Source: Miscanthus floridulus (taxonomy: Eukaryota > Streptophyta > Magnoliopsida > Poales > Poaceae). Taken from it: 64,000 bases of DNA. Positions within the stretch are counted from its first letter, which is position 1; each line of letters starts with the position of its first letter. This document shows, in pieces, positions 1 to 12,731 of the stretch. The notes under the pieces were generated by a model, which saw nothing but the letters and a program-made list of their open reading frames with translations, ran no database searches and was not told the DNA's origin. Location: NCBI RefSeq assembly GCF_019320115.1, contig NC_089598.1:83709844-83773843 (forward strand). The letters run 5' to 3'. The translations under genes and the position numbers were made by a program.

Positions 1-50
1 ATGCACGGTGTTTAATGTGGATTACTTAATGGTGTTTTAAACATATGCAG

Positions 51-3000
51 ACAATGATCAAGAGGTTCATCGTGAATCACTGGAAGTTATTCATGAAGTA
101 AGCAAAGTTACTTATCTTGGAAATGCTTATTTTCTTTGATTTATTAAAGTACATTTTTTCTGTCTATGGAGTCTATTTCTAATATGTGTTGTTATGTCAC
201 TTCAAATAAAATGCTGCAGCTGTCAGAAGTAAATGTAATCACACCAGATAACTTCTGTTAGTACAGTTTATGGACAATCATTTTGCACTCAGAACTTTAA
301 AATAGTTAGCACAAGAAGATACCCTATTAAGCTCCCTTCTCTTAGGCCGTTACTGTTGAAAACATAGATCATATCGCTGATCTATATTGGCTGACTGCTT
401 ATTAACATGCCTTAGATGTTGCAATGGTGCCTATATTCCCTATGCATATCCTGCACTTTTGATTCTATCGCTGCAATGCATCTAGAAGGATAATGATTGC
501 TAACCATATTCTATTTTGCCTTTTGTGTTACTTGTGAACTGCAAGATTTTTTATCAGTTTCTACCTTGTTTTTCTACGTTTTCTCCATTTATTTCCCAGT
601 CAAGATATATCTGTGCGTGAATGTTGTCTTTAATCTCTCACTCGGTAATGTAAACTGTAGAGACACTCCACAGAACCAAACATCAATGCTGCAGCCATTC
701 TACCACCAACATCCGTGAGCAATACGTTTAACTTGCTTCTGGAAGGTGACAGGAATCCAAGTCATGGCAATGGGCTTGCTGACATTGAGAACATAATCAA
801 CCAGAGATATTTTTCTAGGCAGGTTTTTCTGTACCTTCTACGTTTTGACTGTTATGTTATTTTTTTAGTTCATTGATGTTGCTTCTATCTTTTGAAAGGT
901 AGAGTAACGAACTTTGTAATTTCCCTTTGATTCCTTAATTTGTTATCCAAATACACCCTCTAATTGAAATTGTAAATCAGTTTATGATATGTATTGGTAA
1001 AATTATATCAAATAATTATGTAGATTGAAAATATAAAATTGATACTACTAGATCCATGACTAAAAGGGCTTCTGCAATTTATAGTTCTTTTACCTGAAAT
1101 AATATAATGCCTAAGAATCACTATAAGTGTTGTTGGAGATCGTATCAATGCCCTAAGCTTACCTTTCCCCAAAAAGTAAAAGCCCTCGGGGGAAAAGTAG
1201 GGCGCAATGGGTGAGTGGGAATTGGATTTTAATGACAAATTGTTGACACAGGTATTGTTGTCAAAGGATGTTGCATGCAAATGTCATATTATGCCCAACA
1301 ACAACAACAACAAAGCCTTTAAGTCCCAAACAAATTGGGGTAGGCTAGAGTTGAAACACAGCAGAAGCAATCAAGGTTCAGGCACATGAATAGCTGTCTT
1401 CCAAGCACTCCTATCTAAGGCTAAGTCTTTGGGTATATTCCATTCTTTTAAGTCTCCCTTTATTGCCTCTACTCAAGTCAACTTCGGTCTTCCTCTGCCT
1501 CTCTTCACGTTACTATCCTGGCTTATGATTCCACTACGCACCGGTGCCTCTGGAGGTCTCCGTTGGACATGTCTAAAGCATCTCAACCGGTGTTGGACAA
1601 GTTTTTCTTCAATTGGTGCTACCCCTAATCTATCACGTATATCATCGTTCCGAACTCGATCCCTTCTTATATGACCGCAAATCTAACGCAACATACGCAT
1701 TTCCGCGATACTTATCTGTTGAACATGTCGTCTTTTCGTAGGCCAACATTCTGCACCATACAACATAGCAGGTCTAATCGTCGTCCTATAAAACTTGCCT
1801 TTTAGCTTCTGTGGTACCCTTTTGTCACATAGGACATCAGATGCTTGCCGCCACTTCATCCACTCTGCTTTGATTCTATGGCTAATATCTTCATCAATAT
1901 CCCCATCTTTCTGTAGCATTGATCCTAGATATCGAAAGGTATTCTTTCTAGGCACTACTTGACCTTTCAAACTAATATCTTCCTCCTCCTGAGTAGTAGT
2001 GTCGAAGTCACATCTCATATACTCAGTTTTAGTTCTACTGAGTCTAAAACCTTTGGACTCTAAAGTCTTCCGCCATAACTCCTGTTTCTGATTCACTCAT
2101 GTCCGGCTTTCATCAACTAGCACTACATCGTCCGCAAAAAGCATACACCAAGGGATGTCCCCTTGTATGTCCCTTGTGACCTCATCCATCACTAAGGCAA
2201 ACAAATAAGGGCTCAAAGCTGATCCTTGATGTAGTCCTATCCTAATCGGGAAGTCATCCGTGTCTCCATCACTTGTTCGAACTCTAGTCACAACATTGTT
2301 GTACATGTCCTTAATGAGCCCGACGTACTTCGTTGGGACTTTATGTTTGTCCAAACCCCACCACATAACATTCCTTGGTATTTTATCATAAGCCTTCTCC
2401 AAGTCAATAAAAACAATGTGTAGGTCCTTCTTCTTCTCCCTATACCGCTCTATAACTTGTCTTATTAAGAAAATGGCTTTCATGGTTGACCTTCCGGGCA
2501 TGAAACCAAATTGGTTCATAGAGACCCGCGTTATTGCTCTTAAGCGATGCTCGATAACTCTCTCCCATAGCTTCATAGTATGGCTCATCAACTTAATTCC
2601 TCGGTAATTAGTACAACTTTGAATATCCCCTTTATTCTTGTAGATCGGTACCAATATACTTCTCTACTTATCAGGCATCTTGTTCGATCGAAAAATACGG
2701 TTGAACAGCTTGGTTAGCCATACTATAGCTATGTCCCCGAGGCATCTCCACACCTCGATTGAGATACCATCTGGTCCCATCGTCTTACCTCCTTTCATCC
2801 TTTTCAGCGCCTTTCTAACCTTAGATTCTTGGATTCTCCGCACAAAGCGCCTATTTGTGTCATCAAAAGAGTCATCCAATTGAAAGGTTGTGTTCGTATT
2901 CTCACCGTTGAACAAATTGTCAAAATACTCTTGCCATCGATGTCAGATCTTATCCTCCTTCACCAAGAGATGCTCCCTTTCATCATTAATGCACTTAACT

Positions 3001-6000
3001 TGGTTGAAGTCCCCTGTCTTTCTCTCACGAACCCTAGCCATCCTATAAATGTCCTTCTCTCTTTCCTTCATACTCAAATGTTGGTAAAGATCCTCGTACG
3101 CTCTACCTTTTGCCACACTTATAGCTCGCTTTGCAGTCTTCTTTGCCACCTTGTACTTCTCTATGTTGTCCACACTCATGTCATGGTACAAGCGTCTATA
3201 ACATTCTTTCTTCTCCTTAATAGCCCTTTGGATTTCCTCGTTCCACCACCAAGTATCTTTAGCCTCGCCTCCACTTCCTTTGGTTACTCCACACACCTCT
3301 GAGGCCACCTTCCGAATGTTGGTTGTCATCTTTTCCCACATGTTGTTTATGTCCTCTTCTTCCTTCCAAAAGCCCTCTTTGATAACCCTTTCCCTGAATA
3401 CCTCTGACGTCTCCCCTTTCAGTTTCCACCACTTTGTTCTTTCAATCTTAGCTTGTTTATCCCTACGGGCACACACTTGAAAATGAAAGTCTACCACCAA
3501 AAGCTTATGTTGAGAAACAACACACTCCCCTGGTATCACCTTGCAACCCAAGCATGCTCGTCTGTCATTTCTTCTTGCGAGGACAAAGTCAATCTGGCTA
3601 GAGTGTTGTCCGCTACTGAAGGTCACTAGATGAGATTTTCTTTCTAAAGAAAGTGTTGGCTATCATTAGGTCAAAAGCTACCGCGAAGTCTAGAACTTCC
3701 TCCCCCTCCTGATTCCTACTACCATACCCAAAAACTCCATGAACTGCCTCGAAACCTGCGCTTGTGGTACCTACATGCCCATTAAGATCTCCTCCTATAA
3801 AAAGCTTCTCACTACTAGGTACAGCTCTAATAAGGCCATCTAAGTCTTCACAGAACTGTCTCTTAGCACTCTCGTCGAGGTCTACTTGCGGGGCATACGC
3901 ACTAATTACGTTCAAGACCATATCACCAGTGACAAGCTTGACTAAGATAATCCTATCTCCTTGCCTTCTCACTCCCACCACACTATTCTTGAGGCTCTTA
4001 TCAATCAAAACTCTTACTCCATTTCTATTCGCGACTGTCCCTGTGTACCAAAGCTTGAAACCTGTATTGTCCACCTCCTTCTCCTTCTGACCCTTCCATT
4101 TAGTCTCTTGAAAGCATAATATATTTACACTCCTCCTAGTCGCGGTATCAACTGATTCTCTTAACTTACCTGTAAGCGACCCTACATTTCAACTACCTAA
4201 ACGGATCCTAGTTGGTTCGACTAGCTTCCTTACCCTTCGCACCCGTCGACTCAGATGCGAAGACCTTTGCTCATTTTTCACTACACCCGGGCGCCGATGT
4301 AGCGCGCCACTAAGGATGCGACGACCCGATCCTTGCTCACTTGACACCGTGCCCAGATCGCGACACGGCGCGTCACGGGGGTGACGACCCGGCCCTTGCT
4401 CATTTAACACCATACCCGGGTTCTGATATGGCGCATCGCTAAGAGGGTTACGCCCCAACAGTTTTCTTTCGGGTTTCATCTCCATTAGAATGGCTAGATT
4501 TAACGTTGGCTCGCCACGCCTATCACAACCCTTCTCCTTTACCGGGGCTTGGGACCTACTATGTTGAGACAACGATGCCCATTGCTTTTTTATATTATTT
4601 TACTTCTTTCCATTGACTACCATAACTCGAGTCATCACACATCATGTGGAGAAAGATTTATGTCTATATTGAACAACAGTTGTGGTTGCCCAGTATTTCT
4701 TGAATTTATTGTGCATTTAGGTTTGGAACTTCAGATGCCTGTGATCCTTTTTGGTCTTATACAGGGATGAGACACTACGTCTTACAGAGATCATGCGGTC
4801 AAGGACTCCTGATTTTAGTGTGGAAGACCAGAGACCTTCAGTATCTACTTCCAAAGGTTTTGAAACATCATTTTCAACACCTGCCAAACTGATTGAGGAT
4901 CAGCCATCCTTGAGGACTGATATTGTTCCATCATCCAATGTAAGAATGACTGAACTGTGCGATGCCAACTTATGATTACTTATCTGTGTACAGAACATAT
5001 TGGTAGATACCTGCTGATCATGTTGCCTTTGTTATTTCTATGTGATGTGAATCCTGCCTATATGCTTTTGAAGTTCAAGTATGCTTGTAGCTGAGTAATA
5101 GTTTTCTGAACTATGTGTAAATTAAAATATTGATTCAAACATTTTAATCTCCCTCCTTCCCTCCCATAGCAACAGAGGGTGTGCTGGAGACTGGAGAGTT
5201 ATATATGCACAGCACTTAAGCAATACAAAAATATTCCTTTTTTTTTGCTTCATTTGTTGTTTTCTCTTATCTTGTGCTTTATTGTCATTTTAGGTGCATG
5301 GCATTGGTTCTTCACCGATTGAAATTGCAAAAGCTTTTATGGAAGCACAGACCTCAGCTTTTGTACACGAGTCCAAAAGGCGGAAATTCAGAGCTTTGAG
5401 TCATGGAGTTGAGGCTGACAATTCGACATCAAAAGTTTTCCCTACAATAACTAATGATTGTTCTGTATGCTGGCCTGGTTCAGTTGTTCGAGGTTGTCCC
5501 AATTATCTTACACCACAAAGTAATAAAGGAAGGACTCTGCCTCAGCCTCTTTCTCGCACACCATACAATAGATCAGTTTTTCGAAGATCTATTAAGGTTG
5601 CATATTGACTTTCCTTGCAATTGATTTCTATTCTAAGCTATGCAATGTCTCTTATTTGTCATCAACTGTGTCTATCACTATGTACTAGCATTCATATATT
5701 ACCTTTGGGAGCTAAAAGGTTTCATGCTTATTTGGTCTGTAACTGCAGAACAGCAGGCATGGTGATACGTACAATGGACAGACACAATTTTCCACTCCAT
5801 TTTCTATTGGAAGTAAGGTACTAGCTAGTTGCCCATCAGTTGCAACAGATTTTCATTATGAAGTATTCGAAATTCGGCTAATCGTTTATCCACAAAGGAA
5901 CCACATAGATACAAGGTGGAAGACCATTTATTGGATTATCTGTACACCTATGTATACACAAATCAGTGAACAGTAGATTCTTGTGTAGAAACCAATCAAC

Positions 6001-7700
6001 TGTTTTTATAGAAGTAAAGATAAATTTGATGTATTTTACTGTTATCATGATACACACTTGTCTCTTTTGCTTCATGAAAATAAGAAACCTTGGACTGATT
6101 TAAGCCCACATAATTGTATTATATGTTGAAACTATTTGTGCAAGTTTGTAATAACTAATCAAATTTTATTCTAGCTTGTTTGTGATCGAGTGATATTGTT
6201 CTCCTTTTGAAAGGTTGTCAAACCTGATTATATTTGACTATAAGTAATTCCTGCAATTATTGCACAGCATCCCCAAAACTTTGAACAATGATCGACAACT
6301 GAAAATCAGTTATAACTTTGCTTGCTATGTTTAGACCTTAAAAGTGCCGTCACATGGAAAAAAATAATGTAAAGATGTTGTATGGCCATATGTGCCTTTT
6401 TGTCTAATAATATTCTTATTTGCTTTATAGACAATACTAGAGGATAAACATGCATCAACAAGTGGTGGTATGGTGCAGCCTTCATCTTCCAGGGGAGAGA
6501 GAGATGTTTTTGGTTCTATTCCAAGAGAAGGTTCTGCCGCAATGAAGAATGTTGCATTCAACTTGCAAGGGTCAGATGGCAAAAGCATGACAGAAAATAG
6601 ATCAATTTTTGGACGTGCTTCAGGTGTAGACAATATCTCCAGGGGTGCTTCAGTATCTGTTCATCCCAAGTCAAGCGAAACAGCTTTCAAAATACTTAAG
6701 CAACTTGACAGGACTATTCCTTCCCCTACATCAAAGCCACTAGGGCTGAGACAGACATTAGCCAATAGAAATACTTCTTCTGTTGCCACCAACAGACAGA
6801 TCAAAGGGCCTGATTTCAGTATCGGTAATGGTAATGAACAGAGCAGCATTAATGAGAGTGGCAGTGCTAACTCGGAGACTACATATGGGAAGAAGGTATA
6901 CTCCCACTTGCATTTTCTAGCACGATATACTGTACTACTGTTTACTAATTGTACATGTTATGAGGGCAATGAAAGATTTTTAGTTATCTTGCCAATAGCT
7001 ACTCTGAATCTTGTTTGAACGTAAAATCAATTGTATACATGCAATACTGAATTACTGAAAAATTTCTATATGCACGTCTAATTGTTGTATTGCAATGCAA
7101 AACAATGTTTTTTTTTAACCTGAAATTTTCTCCTGATCACTTATTTTAGTTTGTTCTCTACTGCTATTTTCAGTTGACCATCAACGCAGATTGGATCAGT
7201 ATCAATTTAGCAGATCCCTAGTAGCATCAAACTATAGATACTCCACTAATCAGCTGGTTGTGTTTCACCTTGTGTAGGTTCAGCAACCTCAAAGCAGTCC
7301 TATTGCAGAAGAGTCAAGTGAAAAAGTCCAGAGAAGCGGAGCTAACTCAGATTTTTCTGAAGCAGGCACTTCTCAGCAGCCTCTGAAATCAAACTTAACA
7401 CCCACTTCAGTTGCCGAGGTCTTGGATAATAAAAACACTAGCAAAGGTTTCAGCTTCACATTTCCTATTCCTAAAGCTCCAAGTTCTCTACTTGAACCGC
7501 CGCCTACACCAACCATGGCTTCACCACCAAGGACCCTTCCAATCACTAATGAAGATATTCCCACGTTCACCTTTGGCTCACCCAGTACGGCCAACAAACT
7601 CGTTTTCTCCTTCAACTCCACAAGCAGTTCTCTTGGTGCTGGCGCAACAGACCCAACCTTCAAATTTGGATCTGATAATAAGCGAGAGCTTGTGTTTTGA
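51..7700 (+). CDS. NUP1: Nuclear pore complex protein NUP1/Nup136-like, 3' half, seven exons
   Basis: Exons read as 51-97, 661-818, 4765-4939, 5294-5596, 5749-5817, 6431-6895 and 7278-7700 (TGA). All phases join without a stop and give about 546 residues; the 5' part lies outside the window. NUP1/Nup136 is a plant FG-containing protein of the nuclear basket, acting in mRNA export and nuclear shape. Supporting motifs are SPIEIAKAFM in exon 4 (family form SPAEIA-AYM), LTEIMRSR in exon 3, ETAFKILKQLDR followed by a Ser/Pro stretch in exon 6, and in the last exon GFSFTFPIP, TFTFGSP and FKFGS, which are the FG/FTFP signatures near the C-terminus. The protein is Ser/Thr/Asn-rich with no membrane segment. 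Exon 2 joins exon 3 in frame only if the donor is GC (819-820): YFSR then DETLRL. The exons are visible in sequence; the family name rests on remembered motifs. Confidence 0.5.
823..1297. other. Intron sequence left of the LINE
   Basis: AT-rich intronic DNA of the NUP1-like gene. No coding signal, structural RNA or repeat was recognised here apart from the candidate target duplication ATGCCCA at 1291-1297. Confidence 0.5.
1298..4574 (-). mobile_element. RTE-clade non-LTR retrotransposon (LINE), antisense in an intron
   Basis: About 3.3 kb in reverse orientation inside the large intron. On the minus strand the order is a short basic 5' ORF region (4189-4572), an APE-type endonuclease, a reverse transcriptase with FADD, a C-terminal region, and a 3' end of trinucleotide repeats. 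The 3' end appears on + as CAACAACAACAACAA at 1298-1312, that is (GTT)n on the element strand, which is characteristic of RTE elements rather than poly(A). The heptamer ATGCCCA occurs immediately outside both ends (1291-1297 and 4575-4581) and is a candidate target duplication, though short. The element looks near full length but is decayed. Confidence 0.5.
1371..4572 (-). pseudogene. LINE endonuclease/reverse transcriptase, broken reading frame
   Basis: The protein can be followed through several frames from 4572 down to a TGA at 1371-1373. The endonuclease part (about 3490-4074) contains GGDLNGHVG and SQIDFVLARR. The RT part (about 2097-2915) contains SNYRGIKLMSH-type text (here TNYRGIKLMSH), FIDLEKAYDKIPR, GLHQGSALSPYLFALVMDE and the catalytic FADD at 2127-2138. 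After the RT come YLGSMLQKDGDIDEDI and, further down, HRLRCF and KRGRGRP, ending at HVPEP. Frame changes near 3620, 2930, 2660 and 2096 and in-frame stops mean no intact product. The family is commonly annotated in plant genomes as a 'craniofacial development protein 2-like' plus RT; it is a transposon protein. Confidence 0.5.
4575..4764. other. Intron sequence right of the LINE
   Basis: The remainder of the NUP1-like intron after the LINE, ending with the acceptor ...TTATACAG at 4764. The candidate target duplication copy ATGCCCA occupies 4575-4581. Confidence 0.5.
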
Positions 7701-9795
7701 TATAGTTGTCAAAGATGCAGTTTGTTTTTGACCTTAAGATCTGAATTCAACCACTCTTTTGGTGTGTCGATGAAAGATGCCTTTAGAAAGTTGGAGTGTG
7801 CTACTTGAGCTATATACATGAGGACATTCGTTTCATTTATCAGTATATTCAAACTTCTTTTTACATATTTTAGGCGTTCTTCATTGGCACGATATTTTCC
7901 CAGTGGTTTGCACCTGTGGCTGTGTCATTGGGCATCAGTCCTTTTGGCCTATAATTTAGAAGCTTTCATAGCTGAATGGAGTTCCACCATCCTTTCAGTC
8001 CAAGGTATGTGACATGTCACTGCTGATATAATCCGTTGAAAAGAGTTGCTTTCTTGGCAAAGCGCGTTTGAAACTGCGCATTTTTTGACGCATGAATGCA
8101 CCAGCCGGTTTCTGATAACCAAAAGGCACGAGGAGGATGACCTGGTTTCTAAAGACAGGAGTCGAGTCCGAGTCATGAAAACGACGGGTTGATGCAGAAA
8201 CAGCTGCCTGATTGCATCGCATACACAGGCTGGAGTCGCCTGGACTGATTGATGTCGCCACTGAACTGAAAGCATGGTGAAATGTTGCCCAAATAACGGT
8301 GCCATACACGTAACCAGGTACGTGTGGATATCTGGATTATATTCTGTAGCTTCCTGAAGAAGGCTCCACACATCAAACAGGATGCTGGCCAAATTTTCAC
8401 CAACACATCGAGCTAGACGCGTCGGTTGTTGGGAGAACTGAAGAACGGGGAAAGAATCTACTAGTCCGTCAGTCCGTGCATTATTTGTTCTTCCCTGCAC
8501 TGAAGGTACTATAATTGAGCACTGAAGGAAGCGTCAGATCGTCCGATTAGCTACGTTTCACCAACTAGTAGTACTAAATAATCACTCGGCCAGGATTGGG
8601 CCAGGCTAGCTAGCGTCCGTTCACTCGAGTGCAGGCTCTGTGCAAGGCCAAGCCAGTACTAGCTAGGAACGTGTCCTGACGGGCATCACTAGAACACAAC
8701 TGGGAAGACCGATCAGCCCGACCCGATCGGTCAGTATGTGGTCATTCACTAATGATGCGTTGTTATCGCGTAATGATGCCCTGTATCTCTCCCGTAGATC
8801 CAGAGGATCCAGCGTCGCTCTCTCCGGCGGGCCCCGGCTTGACGGGCGCACGAAATTCCGGTGTACCCATGCAGCCCATGGATCAAACTCAGAGCACGGC
8901 CGCACGGGGACCAGGCCCACGATCCTGTGACGCCATCGCGGGCGCTCCGCCGGAGAAAGCTCCGCGCGCGATGCCATACGGGTGCACGGTCGCCGTCACG
9001 CAACCGGCCGGACAACTAGGGTTTCGCAACTGCTGGCCGACCACGCCCTCTCCTGGCCGGGACGACGACGACATGATGGCTTGCCACGCTTTTCCGTTCC
9101 AACGCCTACGGTTATGCCTTTTTCTCAGCTACGTTACAAACACATTTCTTTTATTTTATTTTGAATCTTTTTCCAGACATCTTTTGAGGGCTTCTTTGCA
9201 AAACTAAACTCTCTCGTAGTTTTCTTTCTATATTTTCAGACTTTCTTCAGTCAGTCAATGGCGAGGTCTTCAGTCGGATGCCATTAGCAAAGCAGCATGC
9301 ATCTCGGAAAAGAACTTTGTGGTAGTGAGTGCCATGTCATCTGAGCTAGTGATGATGACCACTCTTAAAAGCACCACATCACCCTGGCATGGCAAAGCTT
9401 TTGAGTACCTAATGAATATTTAGTATTGCACCGTCAGCACTAAGGAAAACGTATATAAATGGCGATGCTTAGGCACAACAGAAATAGGCTTTTAGGGCCA
9501 CTAACACGGTACGGCCTTCATCGGAATCAAATCATAAAGGGCCAGAGACGCGTGTGTAATTCCACTCTGTTGGTTGAAAGATATGTTTTCTAACGACATC
9601 GTCATCTCACCTTTCGCTCCACCAACTCTAGTCCTGCATACCAACCCCGAATTTCTTATTACTCTGCTGCAAATTCTTTTATATTTTATTAGGGAGACCT
9701 TTTTCCCGAGTGGTCAAGTTCTTGTGATCTACTCTCATTATTCACAAAGGAGAAGCTGTGCAATACTTTGTACACGACCGCTTGCTTGGAAAGTC
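7701..9795. other. 3' flank of NUP1-like gene and intergenic DNA
   Basis: The 3' UTR of the NUP1-like gene must begin here, but no clear poly(A) signal was fixed. The block 8650-9080 is GC-rich. Open frames there on both strands either lack an ATG or look like composition artefacts. No gene, RNA or transposon end was recognised. Confidence 0.5.
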
Positions 9796-11190
9796 ATGAT
9801 ATCTAGGTCCAAACTGTCCAATCTGAGGTTAAATTTGTAGGGAACATGTCTAGTGGTCTGCCAATGTGGTTCCAGGCCTTTTTATGTGCACACTAGCCAT
9901 TTTCATTTTATTGATCCAAGCTTACAAAATTTCTTAAATCCACATAGCTTTTCTATTCCATTAAGGCATTTCATGTGGAATTTTTTAATAATAACATTTC
10001 AAATAAAGCCATCTAATATGCACCTAGAAATAGGATGCATAAAAGAATATACCGTCAAATGTTTTCGGAGGGTGGGGAGGAGGGGGGCTGCAAAACCACC
10101 AAAGAAAGCTGATTTATGCCCATGCCATGCCAAATGCGCTAGGGATATACAAAGATCCATATGAAATACAAAGTACCGTTCCTCCTTTCTTTCCAATCAT
10201 TTCTAGTGTGATCAAGAATCCAAAGTTGGTGAAGTTGATTGTGTTATCCTTCCATCTGTTCTCACCCTGCAATTATCATGCCTGATCACCTTAACGAGGT
10301 CACCCATCCACCTACAATGGATCCAACCTTTTTGGATATCCAGGAAAACAATGGATTCACGTTATTATATTTTATTCTCTAATAAGGTGTTACTCATTTC
10401 GACATATGATTTCAAGACATGGCCCCCCATTATGATATCTAGGTCTGAATTGCCCATTTTTAAGGTAAGATTCACAAGGAACATGTATAGTTATCTACCG
10501 ATGGTGTTTCATATATACAAAAACTAGGCATTTCATTTTGTTTTTCTATGCTTACAAAATTTCTGAAATTCGCATAAATTTCCTATTCAATTCAGACATT
10601 TTATGTGGATTTTTTTTTCTTCCCAATAGCATTTAAAATCAGAAGCTCTAAATGGAAACATGATAAATTGTTATATATAGATTCATTTCCTATCCAACAC
10701 GCACCTAGTAGAACTAGGAAGCATCAAAAAGTATAACACAAGATTCTTTCAAAGAAGCATAATGCAAAACCACGCTGACGAAAGCCAATTTCCCTATATC
10801 ATTGGACCTTGCCAAGCACAGATAGTGAGCTACAAATTAAATATCCAACATGACCTTCATATGAAACACAAAGTAGTGCTCCTCTTTTCATCCCACTCGT
10901 CTCTCATGCGTTATCAAGTCCAAAGTTGGAAAAGTCGAGTGTATTATCCTTTCGTCCATTCCCACCCTTGAATTATCATTTTTCCATCACCTTAACAAAG
11001 TCACCATAATCAATTCTACTTTCCTAGACATCTATTTGGCTAAGGAAACCCTTAACCTGAGTCTACATCCGAGAGAGGATCATATTTTTATATACATAAA
11101 GATAATTATGGATCCACATTACCATATTACGATCTCCAACAAGTCGTTATCCCTTCCACATATGGTCTCAACACATGGGCCTTACCTAGT
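9796..11190. repeat. Diverged tandem duplication, units of about 640-750 bp
   Basis: Two successive segments follow the same order of recognisable words: ATGATATCTAGGTC, GGAACATGT, CATTTCATTTT-type text, GCTTACAAAATTTC, then ATTTCATGTGGA or ATTTTATGTGGA, CACCTAG, ATATGAAATACAAAGTA or ATATGAAACACAAAGTA, CCAAAGTTGG and CACCTTAAC. Unit A runs about 9796-10430 and unit B about 10431-11190; a further partial start (AGTGATCAAACTTAG) follows at about 11190. There is no reading frame. The repeat could be an old satellite-like duplication or part of an unrecognised transposon. Confidence 0.5.
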
Positions 11191-11729
11191 GATCAAACTT
11201 AGAAGGTGTGTGCCTAACCAAGAGGCTATTCAGATCGACTCTTGTATGCATCTCACATTGATCCTTCAACCCTTACACTATGACATTCCTATTCCATGTG
11301 AATGCTTCCCGTGGAAAGGTTAATGCCCTGTTTGGATATGGGGTCTAGATAATCGAGCTACGTTTACGCATCCGCAGTCGGAGGTGCCAATTTACCCACC
11401 ACATAAAATGAACTACGTGCAGTTCAGCCACCGCATGATTTTCTCCACCATCCGCCAAACGCTTCACGGTAGGCCAACCGAGAATCGGATTTTGATCCGA
11501 AACAAACCTAACCTAAGTATACTCTTGAGAAGCTTAGACAGTTATTAGACTTAGGCACACCTACTCCATCTCTTGCTTCTGCAAATAGAGAAGATTAACG
11601 CCCATCTCTAATATGGAACAAAAGGCAACCGCTAGAAGAATAAAAAAAAGTCCAAGAGGCATGTTTTCAAAAGATAAATAAAATAAAAATAAACCCAAGG
11701 GTTGGCAACGTACACGATACGTCGATACA
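11191..11729. other. Intergenic DNA upstream of the glucanase gene
   Basis: No gene was seen. A phrase resembling a MITE end (GCCCTGTTTGGATAT) occurs near 11325, but no matching second end was found. Confidence 0.5.
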
Positions 11730-11979
11730 TCTATAGACTTTGAAGGGGCGATCCGCTAAACGGCCAAGGAAAAAAGCCACCCTGCTCGTCCCCACCATCG
11801 CCGGTCCACGACACGCACGCACAGAGCACCACACCACCCCACCGCCACGGCGCCTGCCCCTGTCCTACTCCTGCGCACCCGGCTCGGCTGCTTCCTCCCC
11901 CTCCCCCTCCCCCTCCCCTCCGCGTTTTCAAAAATCAAACCTCAGCCGGAACGGCGAAACCCCGTCCACCATAGCCCAC

Positions 11980-11981
<2 letters not shown>

Positions 11982-12027
<46 letters not shown>
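11982..12027. repeat. (GA)n microsatellite
   Basis: 23 uninterrupted GA dinucleotides in the leader/promoter of the GH17 gene. GA/CT tracts are common in plant 5' leaders and can bind BBR/BPC factors; that role here is inference. Confidence 0.5.
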
Positions 12028-12028
<1 letters not shown>

Positions 12029-12582
12029 GGAGCAGCGGTTGCGGTTTCCCTCTCCGTCGCTCTCGCCGCCCTCCGCCCGCCGCCGGCAGGCGGGCCCGGC
12101 GGTAAGGTCCTCGGCTCCGTCCCCTTCACTCCCGACCGGCGTCCCCCCTTCGTTGGTTCGCCAATCTACTTCGTCCGCCCACCCCTTCCCCCCCGATCGA
12201 TCTCTCCTTCTCGCTAAGCAAACCATCTTAACCCCCCTCCCTCGTGCGAGATTAGCCAGGAGAAAGTTCGCCTCTTTTCCACCAGGCATACTTCCACCGC
12301 CTTGCTTCGCTGCTTGACTGCTTGCTGCTGTTGGGCGGAGTGTTAAGAGGGCGGCGCAGGAGTCAAGATTCCTTCTTCTTGACCCATCCTTCGTGTTGCC
12401 GTTGTCGTTGTTGGTGGTTTTGTTTGTGATTGCGGTGTTGTGTGAAGCGAGGGATCCGAGATTCTTGTGGATTCTGTTTTCCTTTTCCATCGCTGCTGAT
12501 TCTCCCCCGTGCGACAGCACAAGCAGCGGCGGCGTGGGGAGAGCACCCGCCGTGCCCGGCCTTGGAGGGCCCCTTTCCGTCT

Positions 12583-12714
12583 ATGGAACTTGCCGCCCCG
12601 GTGCCACGCCCCGGCCCGGAACCGAAGTGCTCAGCAAGGCGCTGCTTGCCTGCCTCTCTGACGCTGCTGGTGCCCACTGTGGCAGTCTCCTGTTTGATTC
12701 CTGCTCCTCGCTGA
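12583..12714 (+). other. Upstream ORF of 43 codons in the GH17 leader
   Basis: ATG at 12583 (in CTATGG) opens a 43-residue frame that stops at 12712-12714, 17 nt before the main start. It lies out of frame with the glucanase. If the leader is unspliced, it would be translated first and could dampen glucanase translation. Confidence 0.5.
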
Positions 12715-12731
12715 TCGATTTCCGGACTGTG

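Larger units (their letters stand above)
11730..12731 (+). promoter_or_regulatory. Promoter and 5' leader of the GH17 gene
   Basis: Pyrimidine- and GC-rich DNA typical of a grass promoter/5' leader lies directly upstream of the GH17 start codon. It contains (CTCCCC)-like runs at about 11893-11920, a long (GA)n tract and a 43-codon upstream ORF. A transcription start or leader intron could not be fixed from sequence alone. Confidence 0.5.

Noticed and set aside
1207..1389. A short + frame containing NNNNKAFKSQTNWGRL
   Set aside because: It is the LINE 3' end read backwards; this peptide is a familiar false prediction from RTE tails in plant genomes.
7949..8500. A 183-codon minus-strand frame downstream of the NUP1-like gene
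   Set aside because: It begins at a GTG, not an ATG, has no recognised domain and overlaps the likely 3' UTR.
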